Source: JAEZJZ01 sp050949055
GTDB taxonomy: Bacteria; Bacillota; UBA994; UBA5500
Reading direction: 5' to 3'
Assembly: GCA_050949055.1 (NCBI GenBank)
Contig: JBMNFA010000009.1
Location: 584,748-648,747 of the forward strand
DNA: 64,000 nucleotides
A model generated the notes under the pieces. The model was not told the origin of the DNA. It worked only from the letters and a program-made list of their open reading frames with translations, and ran no database searches. A program made the position numbers and the translations under genes. How positions within the stretch are numbered: the first letter of the stretch is position 1; each line of letters starts with the position of its first letter. Below, one piece after another: positions 10,586 to 18,858 of this stretch.

Positions 10586-10613
10586 AGTATAACACTCATC
10601 CGCCATCTGACAA
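10586..10613 (-). promoter_or_regulatory. Promoter of the riboswitch transcript
   Basis: On the minus strand TTGTCA (10613-10608), a 16-base spacer and TATACT (10591-10586). Transcription would start near 10579, about 25 bases before the aptamer. Confidence 0.65.
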
Positions 10614-10624
10614 CAGCGACACAA

Positions 10625-10645
10625 AAAGAACCGTCCCTGTTGTTT
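10625..10645. repeat. Solo half of the AAGAACCGTCCCT element
   Basis: Contains AAGAACCGTCCCT, identical to one arm of the terminator at 13425-13459, but with no second arm nearby. It suggests a dispersed short repeat family. Confidence 0.5.
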
Positions 10646-10799
10646 CGCTGCTGGATTTATCCAGCCACAAATTTTCTCCCCGCCCTTGAAGGAATATTCG
10701 CCGTAATAACAAAACTCTATTTATAACAGGCGAGGTGCGCAAAATCCTATTCCAGAACGCCCTCGCATAGATGATTACTATGGAAGGAGGCTTGATCAG

Positions 10800-12119
10800 T
10801 TGGACAAGGAGCAATTGAAACAGAAAGTGTGTGCAGCTATCGACCAGCGGGCGCAGGAGATCATCGGCATCGGCGACTACATGTTCAACCATCCGGAGCT
10901 GGGCTACAAGGAGCACCTGGCAGCAGCCTTAGTGGAGGAGAAGTTCCAATCCCTGGGGTTGGATTACCGCAAGGGCCTGGCCGTCACCGGCCTGAAGGCG
11001 CGCCTCTCCGGAAAACAACACAACCTCTCGGTGGCCGTGATGGGCGAACTGGACGCGGTGGTCTGCCACGACCACCCCAACGCCGACCCCATCACCGGTG
11101 CCGCCCATTGCTGCGGCCATCACGCCCAGACTGCGATGATGGTGGGCGTAGCCATGGGGTTGGTGGATGCCGGCGTCATGCCCTATCTGGACGGCGACGT
11201 GGTGCTGATGGCCGTGCCCGCCGAGGAGTACGTGGAGCTGGATTACCGCCAGAAGCTGCGCCGCCAGGGCATCATTCAGTTCCTGGGCGGCAAGCAGGAG
11301 CTGATTGCGCTCGGCGAGTTTGACGATGTGGACATGGCCATCATGTGCCATTCCGAGTCCGAAGCCCCCGGCCGCGTCATGCGCGTGCCTGCCAGCCCCG
11401 GCGTCGGTTCCAACGGCTTCATCGGCAAGGCCATCCGCTACATCGGCAAGGAAGCCCACGCCGGCGGTGCGCCCCACGACGGCATCAACGCCCTCAACGC
11501 AGCCATGCTGGGCCTGATGGGCATCCATGCCAACCGCGAGACCTTCCGCGACCAGGATGCCATCCGCGTGCACCCGATCATCACCAAAGGCGGCGACCTG
11601 GTGAACATCATCCCCGCCGACGTGAAGATCGAAACCTACGTGCGCGGTCGCAGCATCGAAGCCGTCATGCAGGCAGGTCAGAAGGTGAACCGCGCCCTGC
11701 GTGCCGGTGCCATGGCGGTAGGGGCCGAGGTGGTGATCGACGAGATCCCCGGTTACCTGCCACTGTTCAACGACCAGCAGCTGGCCGCTGTCTTCCGCGA
11801 CAACGCCCTGCAGCTGCTAGGCGAGGAGGGCGTCGAACCCGCCGCCTTCATGTCCGGCTCCACCGACATGGGCGACATCACCCACATCATGCCGGGCCTG
11901 CATCCCATGGCTGGCGGCGTAGCCGGCCGCGCCCATGCCCGCGACTATGCCATCGTGGACCCCGAGATGGCCTACGTCATCCCAGCCAAGATCATGGCCA
12001 TGACCGTGATCGATCTGCTCTATGACCAGGCCAGCCTGGGACAGCAGATCAAACAGCAGTTTGAGCCCAGAATGACCAAACAGCAATATCTGGACATGTG
12101 GGCCGAGCTGCTCAAGTAA
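10800..12119 (+). CDS. M20 family amidohydrolase/peptidase (AbgB-like)
   Basis: 439 residues. A zinc-dependent M20 hydrolase that cleaves an amide bond, close to the aminobenzoyl-glutamate hydrolase/aminoacylase branch. Visible motifs: GELDAV near residue 80, HCCGHHAQTAM (metal ligands) near 100, VPAEEYVE (catalytic and ligand Glu pair) near 137, and KEAHAGGAPHDGINALNA in the lid domain. The start is TTG 10800 with GGAAGGAGG nine bases upstream. It heads a three-gene operon with two membrane proteins (gaps of 41 and -1 bases), so its substrate or product is probably moved by them. The exact substrate is unknown. Confidence 0.9.
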   Translation: MDKEQLKQKVCAAIDQRAQEIIGIGDYMFNHPELGYKEHLAAALVEEKFQSLGLDYRKGLAVTGLKARLSGKQHNLSVAVMGELDAVVCHDHPNADPITGAAHCCGHHAQTAMMVGVAMGLVDAGVMPYLDGDVVLMAVPAEEYVELDYRQKLRRQGIIQFLGGKQELIALGEFDDVDMAIMCHSESEAPGRVMRVPASPGVGSNGFIGKAIRYIGKEAHAGGAPHDGINALNAAMLGLMGIHANRETFRDQDAIRVHPIITKGGDLVNIIPADVKIETYVRGRSIEAVMQAGQKVNRALRAGAMAVGAEVVIDEIPGYLPLFNDQQLAAVFRDNALQLLGEEGVEPAAFMSGSTDMGDITHIMPGLHPMAGGVAGRAHARDYAIVDPEMAYVIPAKIMAMTVIDLLYDQASLGQQIKQQFEPRMTKQQYLDMWAELLK

Positions 12120-12160
12120 GACTCCCCGGACGATAAACTTACGAGGAGGGACAGAGTTAA

Positions 12161-12952
12161 GTGAAACCAAAGGAACTAAAAGTCCACCTGCTTTGCTTGG
12201 CAATGGTGGTGGTAGCCGAGCTTATCGGCACCAAGCGCATCACCATCGGCCCCGGCGTCATGCTGTTGCTGCCCATGCTTTATGCCCTGGTGATGGGCAT
12301 GTTCCTGCCGGCATTCAAAGCCGTCGACCGCGAAGACATGGAACTAGCTTCCCCGCTGATCGGCCTTTCGGTGATGTTCCTCACCGCTAAAATGGGCACC
12401 ACCATCGGCCCAAACCTGGCCAAAGTGGTCTCCGCTGGTCCTGCCCTGTTGCTGCAGGAGTTGGGCAATCTGGGCACCATCTTCTTCTCCCTGCCCGTTG
12501 CCGTGCTGGTGTTCAAGATGGGACGCGAAGCCGTCGGCGCCTGCTTCTCCATCTCCCGCGAAGGCTCGCTGGCCATCGTCGGCGACCTCTACGGCCTGGA
12601 CGGCCCCGAGGGCCAAGGCGTCATGGGCGCCTACATCACCGGAACCCTGCTGGGAGCTATCTTCAACGGACTAATGGTGGGGGTGATCATCAGCTTCGGC
12701 ATCTTCCACCCCTATGCCCTGGCCATGGCGGCCGGCACCGGCAGCGCCTCGATGATGACCGCCGCACTGGGGCCAGTGCTGGCTGCCTATCCGGCCATGG
12801 AGGCGGAGATCAGCGCCTACGCGGCCACCAGCCAGCTGTTGACCAACGTGGACGGCCTATATATGAGCCTGTTTATGGGCGTACCGATTACCGAATGGCT
12901 CTATCGTAAACTAAAGGGACGCAAATCCATCAACACGGGGGTGAGCGCCTGA
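12161..12952 (+). CDS. DUF3100 family multi-spanning membrane protein
   Basis: 263 residues with about seven to eight membrane segments. The opening (AELIGTKRITIGPGVMLLLPMLYALVMG) and the later GTGSASMMTAALGPV stretch are typical of DUF3100, a family often found beside M20 hydrolases. GTG 12161 follows GAGGAGGG at 12143-12150. Its stop overlaps the next start (TGATG), so the two membrane proteins are translationally coupled and probably act as one transporter. Direction and substrate are not known; an amide or dipeptide handled by the M20 enzyme is a reasonable guess. Confidence 0.8.
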   Translation: MKPKELKVHLLCLAMVVVAELIGTKRITIGPGVMLLLPMLYALVMGMFLPAFKAVDREDMELASPLIGLSVMFLTAKMGTTIGPNLAKVVSAGPALLLQELGNLGTIFFSLPVAVLVFKMGREAVGACFSISREGSLAIVGDLYGLDGPEGQGVMGAYITGTLLGAIFNGLMVGVIISFGIFHPYALAMAAGTGSASMMTAALGPVLAAYPAMEAEISAYAATSQLLTNVDGLYMSLFMGVPITEWLYRKLKGRKSINTGVSA

Positions 12953-13398
12953 TGAAGTTCAAAGACGTCTTTCGCATTTTCGTCGTTACCGCTCTGATCA
13001 CCCTGGTCGGAAACTTCATCGGCTATAAGATCAATCCCATTCAGGCTATTCCCGGCATGCTGATTCTGCTGGTCATTGTCACGCTGGGTTACCTGGCCTC
13101 CAAGTATATCCCCATCAAGTTGCCCAGCATCGCCTATATCTCGGCCCTGGCTATCATCGCCTCCATTCCGGGCGTGCCTGGTGCGGACACCGTAATCAAA
13201 TATGTGGGAGACATTCAGTTCCTGGCTATCTGTACTCCCATCCTGGCCTACGCCGGAATCTCCATCGGCAAGGATATGAGCAGCTTCAAGCAACAGGGCC
13301 TGAAGATCATCGTGGTGGCATTGCTCACCTTCATCGGCACCTATGTGGGCTCCGCCATCATCGCAGAGGTTGTCCTCCGGCTGACCGGCGTAATCTAG
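12952..13398 (+). CDS. Small multi-spanning membrane protein, partner of the DUF3100 protein
   Basis: 148 residues, four to five membrane segments (for example IPGMLILLVIVTLGYLAS and IVVALLTFIGTYVGSAI). The segment LPSIAYISALAIIASIPGVPG resembles small DUF340/LysO-like permease pieces, but I am not sure of the family. The ATG overlaps the TGA of the DUF3100 gene by one base. Last gene of the M20 operon; a strong terminator follows after 26 bases. Confidence 0.75.
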   Translation: MKFKDVFRIFVVTALITLVGNFIGYKINPIQAIPGMLILLVIVTLGYLASKYIPIKLPSIAYISALAIIASIPGVPGADTVIKYVGDIQFLAICTPILAYAGISIGKDMSSFKQQGLKIIVVALLTFIGTYVGSAIIAEVVLRLTGVI

Positions 13399-13424
13399 TC
13401 CTCGGCCTCGCCGACCGAAACAAC

Positions 13425-13466
13425 AAGAACCGTCCCTCGAAACAAAAGGGACGGTTCTTCTTTTGT
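13425..13466. terminator. Strong intrinsic terminator of the M20 operon
   Basis: A perfect 13-bp stem (13425-13437 with 13447-13459; AAGAACCGTCCCT and its complement) followed by CTTTTGT. It also faces the 3' end of the germination operon on the other strand. Confidence 0.85.
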
Positions 13467-13540
13467 CGCTGGCCCTCCCCAGCACCCCCAGTCACATCTC
13501 ATCGCCCCCCCCGGCGGGGCCAAAATTCCTCCCCAGCGCT

Positions 13541-13753
13541 TCACTTACCCACCATGCGCTTTACCAACAGGCGAATGATGGTGTTGACGGCCGGCACTTT
13601 GTTGCGGCCGCTGGGCAGTATGATCGCCGGGATCATGGCCAACAGGTACAGCACCAGCGCCACCGCCAGCTCCCCATACATCTTCTGGCGCAGCAGCCGC
13701 ACAGCCTCGATTCCCATCAGTGTCAGAAACAGCAACGCGATCAGTATTCTCAT
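13541..13753 (-). CDS. Small two-helix membrane protein, germination receptor D-subunit-like
   Basis: 70 residues with two hydrophobic helices (MRILIALLFLTLMGIEAV and AVALVLYLLAMIPAIIL) and a basic tail. Its ATG overlaps the stop of the gerB-type gene by four bases (ATGA), so it is coupled to that gene. Some germinant receptor operons carry a fourth gene for a roughly 70-80 residue two-helix D subunit that modulates germination. Size, topology and place fit, but similarity at this length cannot be judged by eye. Confidence 0.7.
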   Translation of the reverse strand: MRILIALLFLTLMGIEAVRLLRQKMYGELAVALVLYLLAMIPAIILPSGRNKVPAVNTIIRLLVKRMVGK

Positions 13754-14841
13754 TGCTCATCCCTCCGTGGTTTCCCGAAGACCATCGCTCCCAGCAGAAT
13801 CACCAGCGGCAGCCCAACTGCAAACAAGGGCGCATAGTAAGGCCAGGTTTCCGTTATGAACACATGGCTCTCGGCAAAGCCATGCTGAAAATCGGTAATG
13901 GATAGTATCACCATCAACACCCCGACGGGTAGGATCAGCGGCTGATGCGAGCGCAGCCCGCAGAGTTCAGCGATGGCGGCTGCCGCGCCATAAAGCAATA
14001 CGGACACCTTAACGAAGCCCATGGTCAGGAAGCTGACGGCGCTGATGATCTCCAGTCGCGTGAAAACTTCACCCACCGAGATCAGTCTGGTGGCGGTGAA
14101 TGAAGGGAAGACCACGTTCTCAATTGCAGCCCCCAGCACAGCGATGTTGCGAAAGGTGGACATGGTCAACACCAGTCCGGCCAAAAGCAGCCCGCCCAGC
14201 ACTGGCTTGCGTGTGTCGCACTTGGCTGGCAGATGCGGCAGCATCATCAGGAAGACGACGCTCTCGGCAAAGGGAAACATACCCGCGCTGTGCGCCACAG
14301 CCAGCAGCTGCTTGCCGCCTACGTCGATTAGCGGCAAGAAGTTCTCGGGAATCATCTCGCCCAACAGCGCCACAAAGGTTGACAATTCAAGCAGAATGAT
14401 CAGCGGGAGGAGGATGGTGGTCGAGCGGGCGAGGGTGTCAACCCCCTTGCTGACGGCATAGGCAGCTACCAGCCCCAACGGGATGCCGAACCAGATGGCA
14501 GGTGTTGCCTGCAACATAGTGATCTCAAAGTAATCTTCAAAGTTTCCCAGCACCAATCCGCCCAGCTGCAGCATGAACCAGATGAATAGCAGTGACGGAA
14601 TTGCTCCCAGGATTCGTCCAAACACCTGCTGCGACGCCTGCACCAGATTCTGGTGTTGAAAGCGTTTGGACAATGTAGTGAACAGCAAGGCGATCAGCAG
14701 GCCTTCCACTGTTCCCAGTGCCATTGCAATCCAACCACTGCGCACCGCGATGTTGGTTGAACCAAGCACCAGTGACGAGCCGAATGTATAGGCGGTTACC
14801 AGGATGGTCAACTGGGAGGGGGAGATCGTATCTCTATTCAT
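13750..14841 (-). CDS. Spore germination permease, GerAB/GerKB family
   Basis: 363 residues, ten membrane segments, APC-superfamily B subunit of a germinant receptor in the spore inner membrane, the part thought to bind the germinant. The opening (ISPSQLTILVTAYTFGSSLV) and the FPFAESVVFLMMLPHL segment are typical. ATG 14841 is chosen because GAGGAG lies 8 bases upstream; GTG 14850 overlaps that site. It follows the gerC-type gene by 68 bases in the same operon. The germinant cannot be told. Confidence 0.92.
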   Translation of the reverse strand: MNRDTISPSQLTILVTAYTFGSSLVLGSTNIAVRSGWIAMALGTVEGLLIALLFTTLSKRFQHQNLVQASQQVFGRILGAIPSLLFIWFMLQLGGLVLGNFEDYFEITMLQATPAIWFGIPLGLVAAYAVSKGVDTLARSTTILLPLIILLELSTFVALLGEMIPENFLPLIDVGGKQLLAVAHSAGMFPFAESVVFLMMLPHLPAKCDTRKPVLGGLLLAGLVLTMSTFRNIAVLGAAIENVVFPSFTATRLISVGEVFTRLEIISAVSFLTMGFVKVSVLLYGAAAAIAELCGLRSHQPLILPVGVLMVILSITDFQHGFAESHVFITETWPYYAPLFAVGLPLVILLGAMVFGKPRRDEQ

Positions 14842-14909
14842 CTGGCACACTCCTCTTCGGCCTTAATGCCAACCTGCGCAACTCGTGTTACACCACTGTC
14901 CCAGCTCGT

Positions 14910-16133
14910 CTATCTATTCGGATGATTGCTGGCACCGATCAGCCCATATCTGTCCACGTGAGTCCTCACCGCGATTTCAATCTGCAACTTACTGAACGTT
15001 TCCGGCCACGTCTCCTTCAGCTGTTTCCATGCCTGCGGCTGCTTTGCCCTCAGTTTATCTCCAAAGCCAAAGATATCGGTTTGCTGCTGCTGCGCCTTGG
15101 CAATCGCCGCCGCAACTTCGTGTTGCACCGCAGCCGCATATTGAGCTTCCACTTGTTCTAGGCTCTCGATGGAAGTCAGGTTGTCGTCGCCCTCCTGTGA
15201 GCCAATCTGGGCACTGGCCTGCAGCAAGACGCTGACCTTCGGCGTGTCGCCGTCCATTTCAACCTTGATGTTGCTCTTAGTAGCCACTATCTCCAAATCC
15301 ACCAGCTGTCCGCTCTCCGGCATCCTGATATTGACGATGCCCGAGTCCACCTCGCCGACCACCCAACGATACCCTCTTGATTCGGTCAAATCGAGGGTTC
15401 CCACCATTCTGTCATCCAGAAAGATCGCCGTACCCACCAGACGCAAAATCCGCTCTGGGACGCTCCCTTGTTCTGGCGACACCTTGCTGCCTACAAACGA
15501 TCTATCATCTCCAACCGAGGCGGCCGTGACTGAATCGACCAGACTGGCCACCGGCTGCAGCCCGGGGAGTGAGGCCAGGCTGCGACGGAAGTGCTGCAGC
15601 TTGGATAGCCCTATGGAGGACGTGGCCATCGACGCGTTCAGCAGTTTGGCCAGCCCCACGCCAGGGACGCGCTCGAACTCGGTGACCGAGTAGATAACAT
15701 CCTTCGCCTTGCCCGTGGCCACCAACAGTTGCAGGTCTGGCCGGAACTCCTCGTCGCGCACCAGCAGGTCTATCACCGGATAGACCCCTCTTTCGGCCAA
15801 CGTCCTGCCGATGATCACCACCCGGTCGTGCGAAAAGAACAGCCTGCGGCTGGAGATGGTAGTGGCCTTGCGGACGGCATCGAAGACAGAGTTGCCGGTG
15901 GTCGTGACCACCGCGAACGGCCTGCCGCCGCTGGCGGCGTTCACAGTGCCCACTCCAGACGGCCTCACCACCTGGGCGGTCACCTCGTACATCCCCGGTT
16001 CCGGGGCCAAGTCGATTCCTAATGCCGAGACGATGCCGAGTTCGCTAATCTCCACCCTATCGCGGCAGCCTCCGGCGGAGCACAGTGTGCCCAGCAGGGC
16101 TAGCATCAGCAGCAGGCGGGTGCGAGTGTTCAA
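14910..16133 (-). CDS. Ger(x)C family spore germination lipoprotein
   Basis: 407 residues. The C subunit of a germinant receptor, a lipoprotein on the outer face of the spore inner membrane. An N-terminal signal ends in a lipobox with Cys23 (CSAGGC). The mature part begins with the family hallmark RDRVEISELGIVSALGID, followed by ISSRRLFFSHDRVVIIG, and ends in the family's C-terminal domain with a long helix (EQVEAQYAAAVQHEVAAAIAK). TTG 16133 overlaps the stop of the gerA-type gene (TTGA) and has GGAGGG seven bases upstream. Confidence 0.93.
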   Translation of the reverse strand: MNTRTRLLLMLALLGTLCSAGGCRDRVEISELGIVSALGIDLAPEPGMYEVTAQVVRPSGVGTVNAASGGRPFAVVTTTGNSVFDAVRKATTISSRRLFFSHDRVVIIGRTLAERGVYPVIDLLVRDEEFRPDLQLLVATGKAKDVIYSVTEFERVPGVGLAKLLNASMATSSIGLSKLQHFRRSLASLPGLQPVASLVDSVTAASVGDDRSFVGSKVSPEQGSVPERILRLVGTAIFLDDRMVGTLDLTESRGYRWVVGEVDSGIVNIRMPESGQLVDLEIVATKSNIKVEMDGDTPKVSVLLQASAQIGSQEGDDNLTSIESLEQVEAQYAAAVQHEVAAAIAKAQQQQTDIFGFGDKLRAKQPQAWKQLKETWPETFSKLQIEIAVRTHVDRYGLIGASNHPNR

Positions 16134-17689
16134 GACCTATCCCTCCTTGGCTTAGCAGATGCTGCAAATCTCCGCTTCTCTTGCGATGGCAGGGCCTGGG
16201 GGCGCTGGCGCATCATCCACAGCGGTGCCCGCACAAACAGATCCTTCTGGCCAGACGCACTGAACGGTGCCCACGGCCAAAGGTACAGCACGCCAAAGGA
16301 TCGCAGGCTGCAGAGATGCACCAGCAAGAACAGGGCGGCAATCAGCATGCCAAACAATCCACTGAAGCCTGCGACGATGGTCAGCAGAAAGCGCAGAATG
16401 GTCGATGCATCCCCGTGTGGTGTGATCACAAAGGATGAAAGCGAGGTCAACGCAGCCACAATGATCGCTGGTGCCCCAAACAATCCGGCTTGAATCGCCG
16501 CCTGTCCAATTACCAGTGTGCCCACAATGCTCACCGCCTGACCGATATTGGCCGGCAGGCGCAGGCTTGCTTCCCGCACAATCTCAAAGATGAGGATGAC
16601 TAACAGCATTTCCAAGTAGGCGGGGAAGGGGGTGCCCTCGGCTGTAGCCGACATAGTCACCAACAGCGGCGTGGGAATCAGCTCCTGATGATAGCTGACC
16701 AATGCCACATATAACGCTGGCAAAGCGGTGGCCACCAACAGCGCTACGAAGCGGATCAGCCTGACCAAGCTGGAGTATAAGGTGCGCGAGTAATAGTCTT
16801 CCGGCGTTTGCAGCCCTTCCGCAAACAACATGGGAACCGTCAGCACCAGCGGTGTTCCGTCAATAACAATGCCCACCCGTCCCTCCTGCAACTTGGCGAT
16901 AACCACATCCGGCCGCTCGCTGTTTCCCACCTGCGCAAAGATCGACCAGGGGTTATCCTCAATCAGCTGCTCGATATAGCCCGATTCCAGGATACTGTCG
17001 ATGCGGATCCGCGACAGTCGGTGCTTCACCTCCTGCACCAGTTCGTCCTGCACCAACTTCCGTATGTAGATAATGCCCACCTGGGTGTGGCTTCTTTCCC
17101 CAATGGTCATCCTTTCCAACACCAAATCCTTGTTCCGCATCCATCTGCGCAGCAATGATACATTGGTGATCAAGTTTTCGGTAAAGCTCGCCCGCGGTCC
17201 ACGCACTGGCCGCTCAGTATTTGGTTCCATGATCGGGCGTTCCGGCGACTGGGCGGTGCTAAGAATTATCGCCAGGTCTGCGCGGTCCACCAGCACTAGG
17301 CAGTCCCCGTTGAGCACGCTTTGCTCTAGGCTGAGCACATCACTCGAGTAGGCCAGGCCACCCACTTGCAGCACAGAGCTGCCCAACAGTTCAACCAAAG
17401 GCCGTCCTGCCTTCACCTTGGGCAACCCGCCGATGGTCAAAAGCAGCGGCTGCAACACCAGTTCCCCGATGATATCCTGCTTGTTCAGGCTGTCGATATA
17501 GACCAACGCTGCCTGCGTCGGCGGCACCGTCCGCAGCGACAAACGCTGGATCGTCAGATCATCCCCAGCAATATCCGCAAAATAGGCCAGGTCGTGCTCC
17601 AGCTTGCCCGCCAGTTGCGGCGGCGGCTCACTCGCTTTGGATTGTCTCATCAGCAACGCAGCCAACTTGCGCTTGAGAAAGCCAAACAC
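16130..17689 (-). CDS. Spore germination protein, GerA/GerKA family
   Basis: 519 residues. The A subunit of a germinant receptor: a soluble N-terminal half and a membrane half of about five segments. Family signatures include RPDVVIAKLQEGRVGIVIDG, PAYLEMLLVILIFEIVREA, RLPANIGQAVSIVGTLVIG and the GDASTILRF loop. I place the start at GTG 17689, where GGAGGGGG lies 7 bases upstream; GTG 17719 is in frame but has no ribosome site. First gene of the four-gene germination operon A-C-B-D. Such operons are normally read by sigma G in the forespore, but I could not find a convincing sigma G promoter. Confidence 0.92.
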   Translation of the reverse strand: MFGFLKRKLAALLMRQSKASEPPPQLAGKLEHDLAYFADIAGDDLTIQRLSLRTVPPTQAALVYIDSLNKQDIIGELVLQPLLLTIGGLPKVKAGRPLVELLGSSVLQVGGLAYSSDVLSLEQSVLNGDCLVLVDRADLAIILSTAQSPERPIMEPNTERPVRGPRASFTENLITNVSLLRRWMRNKDLVLERMTIGERSHTQVGIIYIRKLVQDELVQEVKHRLSRIRIDSILESGYIEQLIEDNPWSIFAQVGNSERPDVVIAKLQEGRVGIVIDGTPLVLTVPMLFAEGLQTPEDYYSRTLYSSLVRLIRFVALLVATALPALYVALVSYHQELIPTPLLVTMSATAEGTPFPAYLEMLLVILIFEIVREASLRLPANIGQAVSIVGTLVIGQAAIQAGLFGAPAIIVAALTSLSSFVITPHGDASTILRFLLTIVAGFSGLFGMLIAALFLLVHLCSLRSFGVLYLWPWAPFSASGQKDLFVRAPLWMMRQRPQALPSQEKRRFAASAKPRRDRS

Positions 17690-18142
17690 GCCCCAGCCCC
17701 CTCCGGCATCCCGTTCCACTTATTGTTTCCAACCCGCGGGGGCCATATCCACCGCACTCCCTACACCGCGCGTTGATCCGGACCAGCAGGAACATGGTTC
17801 TTCGCTTCGGTGCGATCGCTGAACGGAAACAGGCACCTAACCCTTAGTGGCCTACTCACACACAAAGCCGTTAGGCGAAAGGAAGGAATTCATTACCTAA
17901 AGCACCCAAGTTGAGACTAGAGGTGCGGAGGAGAGCGTTTGTTTTGCACTTATGTTCTGCTGCAGCAAAAAGACGGCTTCTGGCTTGCGCCAGTTGCCGT
18001 CTGCTGTGGTCATCCGGGACTGTTAATGTAGTAGTAGCCCCTTCTTGTTACTCTGTATTCAAGTCGCTATCCTGCACCCAAAGGAGACCTTCCCCACGCC
18101 GTTCCGCTGGATTTCCTCAGCCTCTCGGCAGTACAATTACCC
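17690..18142. other. 453-base gap between gerA operon and XRE gene
   Basis: Contains the XRE gene's terminator (17967-18001) and, presumably, the germination operon promoter, which I could not identify. No gene with a ribosome site is seen. Confidence 0.5.
17967..18001 (-). terminator. Intrinsic terminator of the XRE gene
   Basis: On the minus strand GACGGC, AA, CTGGC, loop GCAA, GCCAG, AA, GCCGTC, then TTTTT. Two stacked perfect stems with a GNRA loop, about 140 bases after the XRE stop. Confidence 0.85.
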
Positions 18143-18532
18143 CTATTCTTCCCTAGACCTACCCCGCACTTGCCGCAAAGCTTCAATTATACTATCCAAT
18201 GCTTCTTTGGGTATCTTCAAGTCCTTGGCCTTGCGGGCAAGCTGCACGTAAGCCAGGCCGTCTTGCTCCCTCAGAAACTCCTGAATGTCGTCGGGCAGTA
18301 CATTATTTAATTCCGCGAGAGGGAACAGCGTCGTCTCGTCGAAAAAGATATCTATAGGGACTTTGAATGCGTCGGCAATGTTTTTCATGATGCCTATGGT
18401 CGGTTCGCGAGTCTCCCGCTCCAGTTCGGATATATAAGAACGTGAGACGCCAGCCCTCTCTGCCAACTCCGCTTGGGCCCAGTTCTTCAGTTGTCGCAAA
18501 TGCCTTATCTTCTTGCCTAGTGAAACACGCAT
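18143..18532 (-). CDS. XRE-family transcriptional regulator
   Basis: 129 residues. Residues 5-60 form a Cro/C1-type helix-turn-helix (LGKKIRHLRQLKNWAQAELAERAGVSRSYISELERE). The C-terminal part (about 75-125) is a short helical tail (LPDDIQEFLREQDGLAYVQLARKAK) common in SinR-like Clostridial regulators, probably for oligomerisation. ATG 18532 follows GGAGGG by six bases. The gene is divergent from the giant SLH gene, with 326 bases between them. Two palindromes near the giant gene's promoter are candidate binding sites. Control of the surface locus is inferred from this layout only. Confidence 0.88.
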   Translation of the reverse strand: MRVSLGKKIRHLRQLKNWAQAELAERAGVSRSYISELERETREPTIGIMKNIADAFKVPIDIFFDETTLFPLAELNNVLPDDIQEFLREQDGLAYVQLARKAKDLKIPKEALDSIIEALRQVRGRSREE

Positions 18533-18696
18533 ACAAATCCCTCCAGTGTTGCCTTACATTCTGCTTTTTGCGCGCCTTTCACCAAGCCCTGATGACACGG
18601 CCTCCAACGCCTATTGCAGTTTACCACTGGTGGCCTAGGGGTGTCCATAGGGCTGAAGTCCTATGAAAGGGGGTTGTCTTTTGATCAGGATAACTC

Positions 18697-18725
18697 TTGA
18701 CTGTAACTAGCAATTGATGGATAAT
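18697..18725 (+). promoter_or_regulatory. Sigma-A promoter of the giant SLH gene
   Basis: TTGACT (18697-18702), a 17-base spacer and GATAAT (18720-18725). The start point near 18732 lies inside the first palindrome. Confidence 0.75.
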
Positions 18726-18741
18726 TGACACAACAATTATC
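18720..18741. promoter_or_regulatory. Palindrome over the -10 box and transcription start
   Basis: GATAATTG, six bases, CAATTATC: a perfect 8-bp inverted repeat that includes the -10 box. A protein bound here would block the promoter. A T-run follows, so a weak terminator is the alternative reading, but the AT-rich stem and its position favour an operator. Confidence 0.55.
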
Positions 18742-18758
18742 TTTTTTTTCACTCAAAT

Positions 18759-18772
18759 GACACTATAGTGTC
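18759..18772. promoter_or_regulatory. 14-bp perfect palindrome in the leader
   Basis: GACACTATAGTGTC, fully self-complementary, about 28 bases after the predicted transcription start. Typical size and shape of an XRE-repressor operator. Confidence 0.55.
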
Positions 18773-18858
18773 GAGGCGTGATTGATTAGTTCTAGGAGAT
18801 AGTCATTTAATGCACCAACAAGCCTTATAACGACAAGAATGGAAGGAGTGTACGCAAG

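Larger units (their letters stand above)
18533..18858. other. 326-base divergent control region between XRE and giant SLH gene
   Basis: AT-richer than its surroundings. On the plus strand it holds a good promoter (18697-18725), two perfect palindromes (18720-18741 and 18759-18772) and a T-run (18742-18749). The leader from the predicted start to the TTG at 18859 is about 127 bases. No convincing minus-strand promoter for the XRE gene was found. Confidence 0.6.

Noticed and set aside
10829..12025. Plus-strand Arg/Pro-rich open frames inside the M20 gene
   Set aside because: Out-of-frame shadows of a high-GC gene; the M20 frame has the start signal and the catalytic motifs.
18720..18749. Palindrome plus T-run as an intrinsic terminator
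   Set aside because: The stem is AT-rich and overlaps the -10 box of a good promoter, so an operator is more likely.
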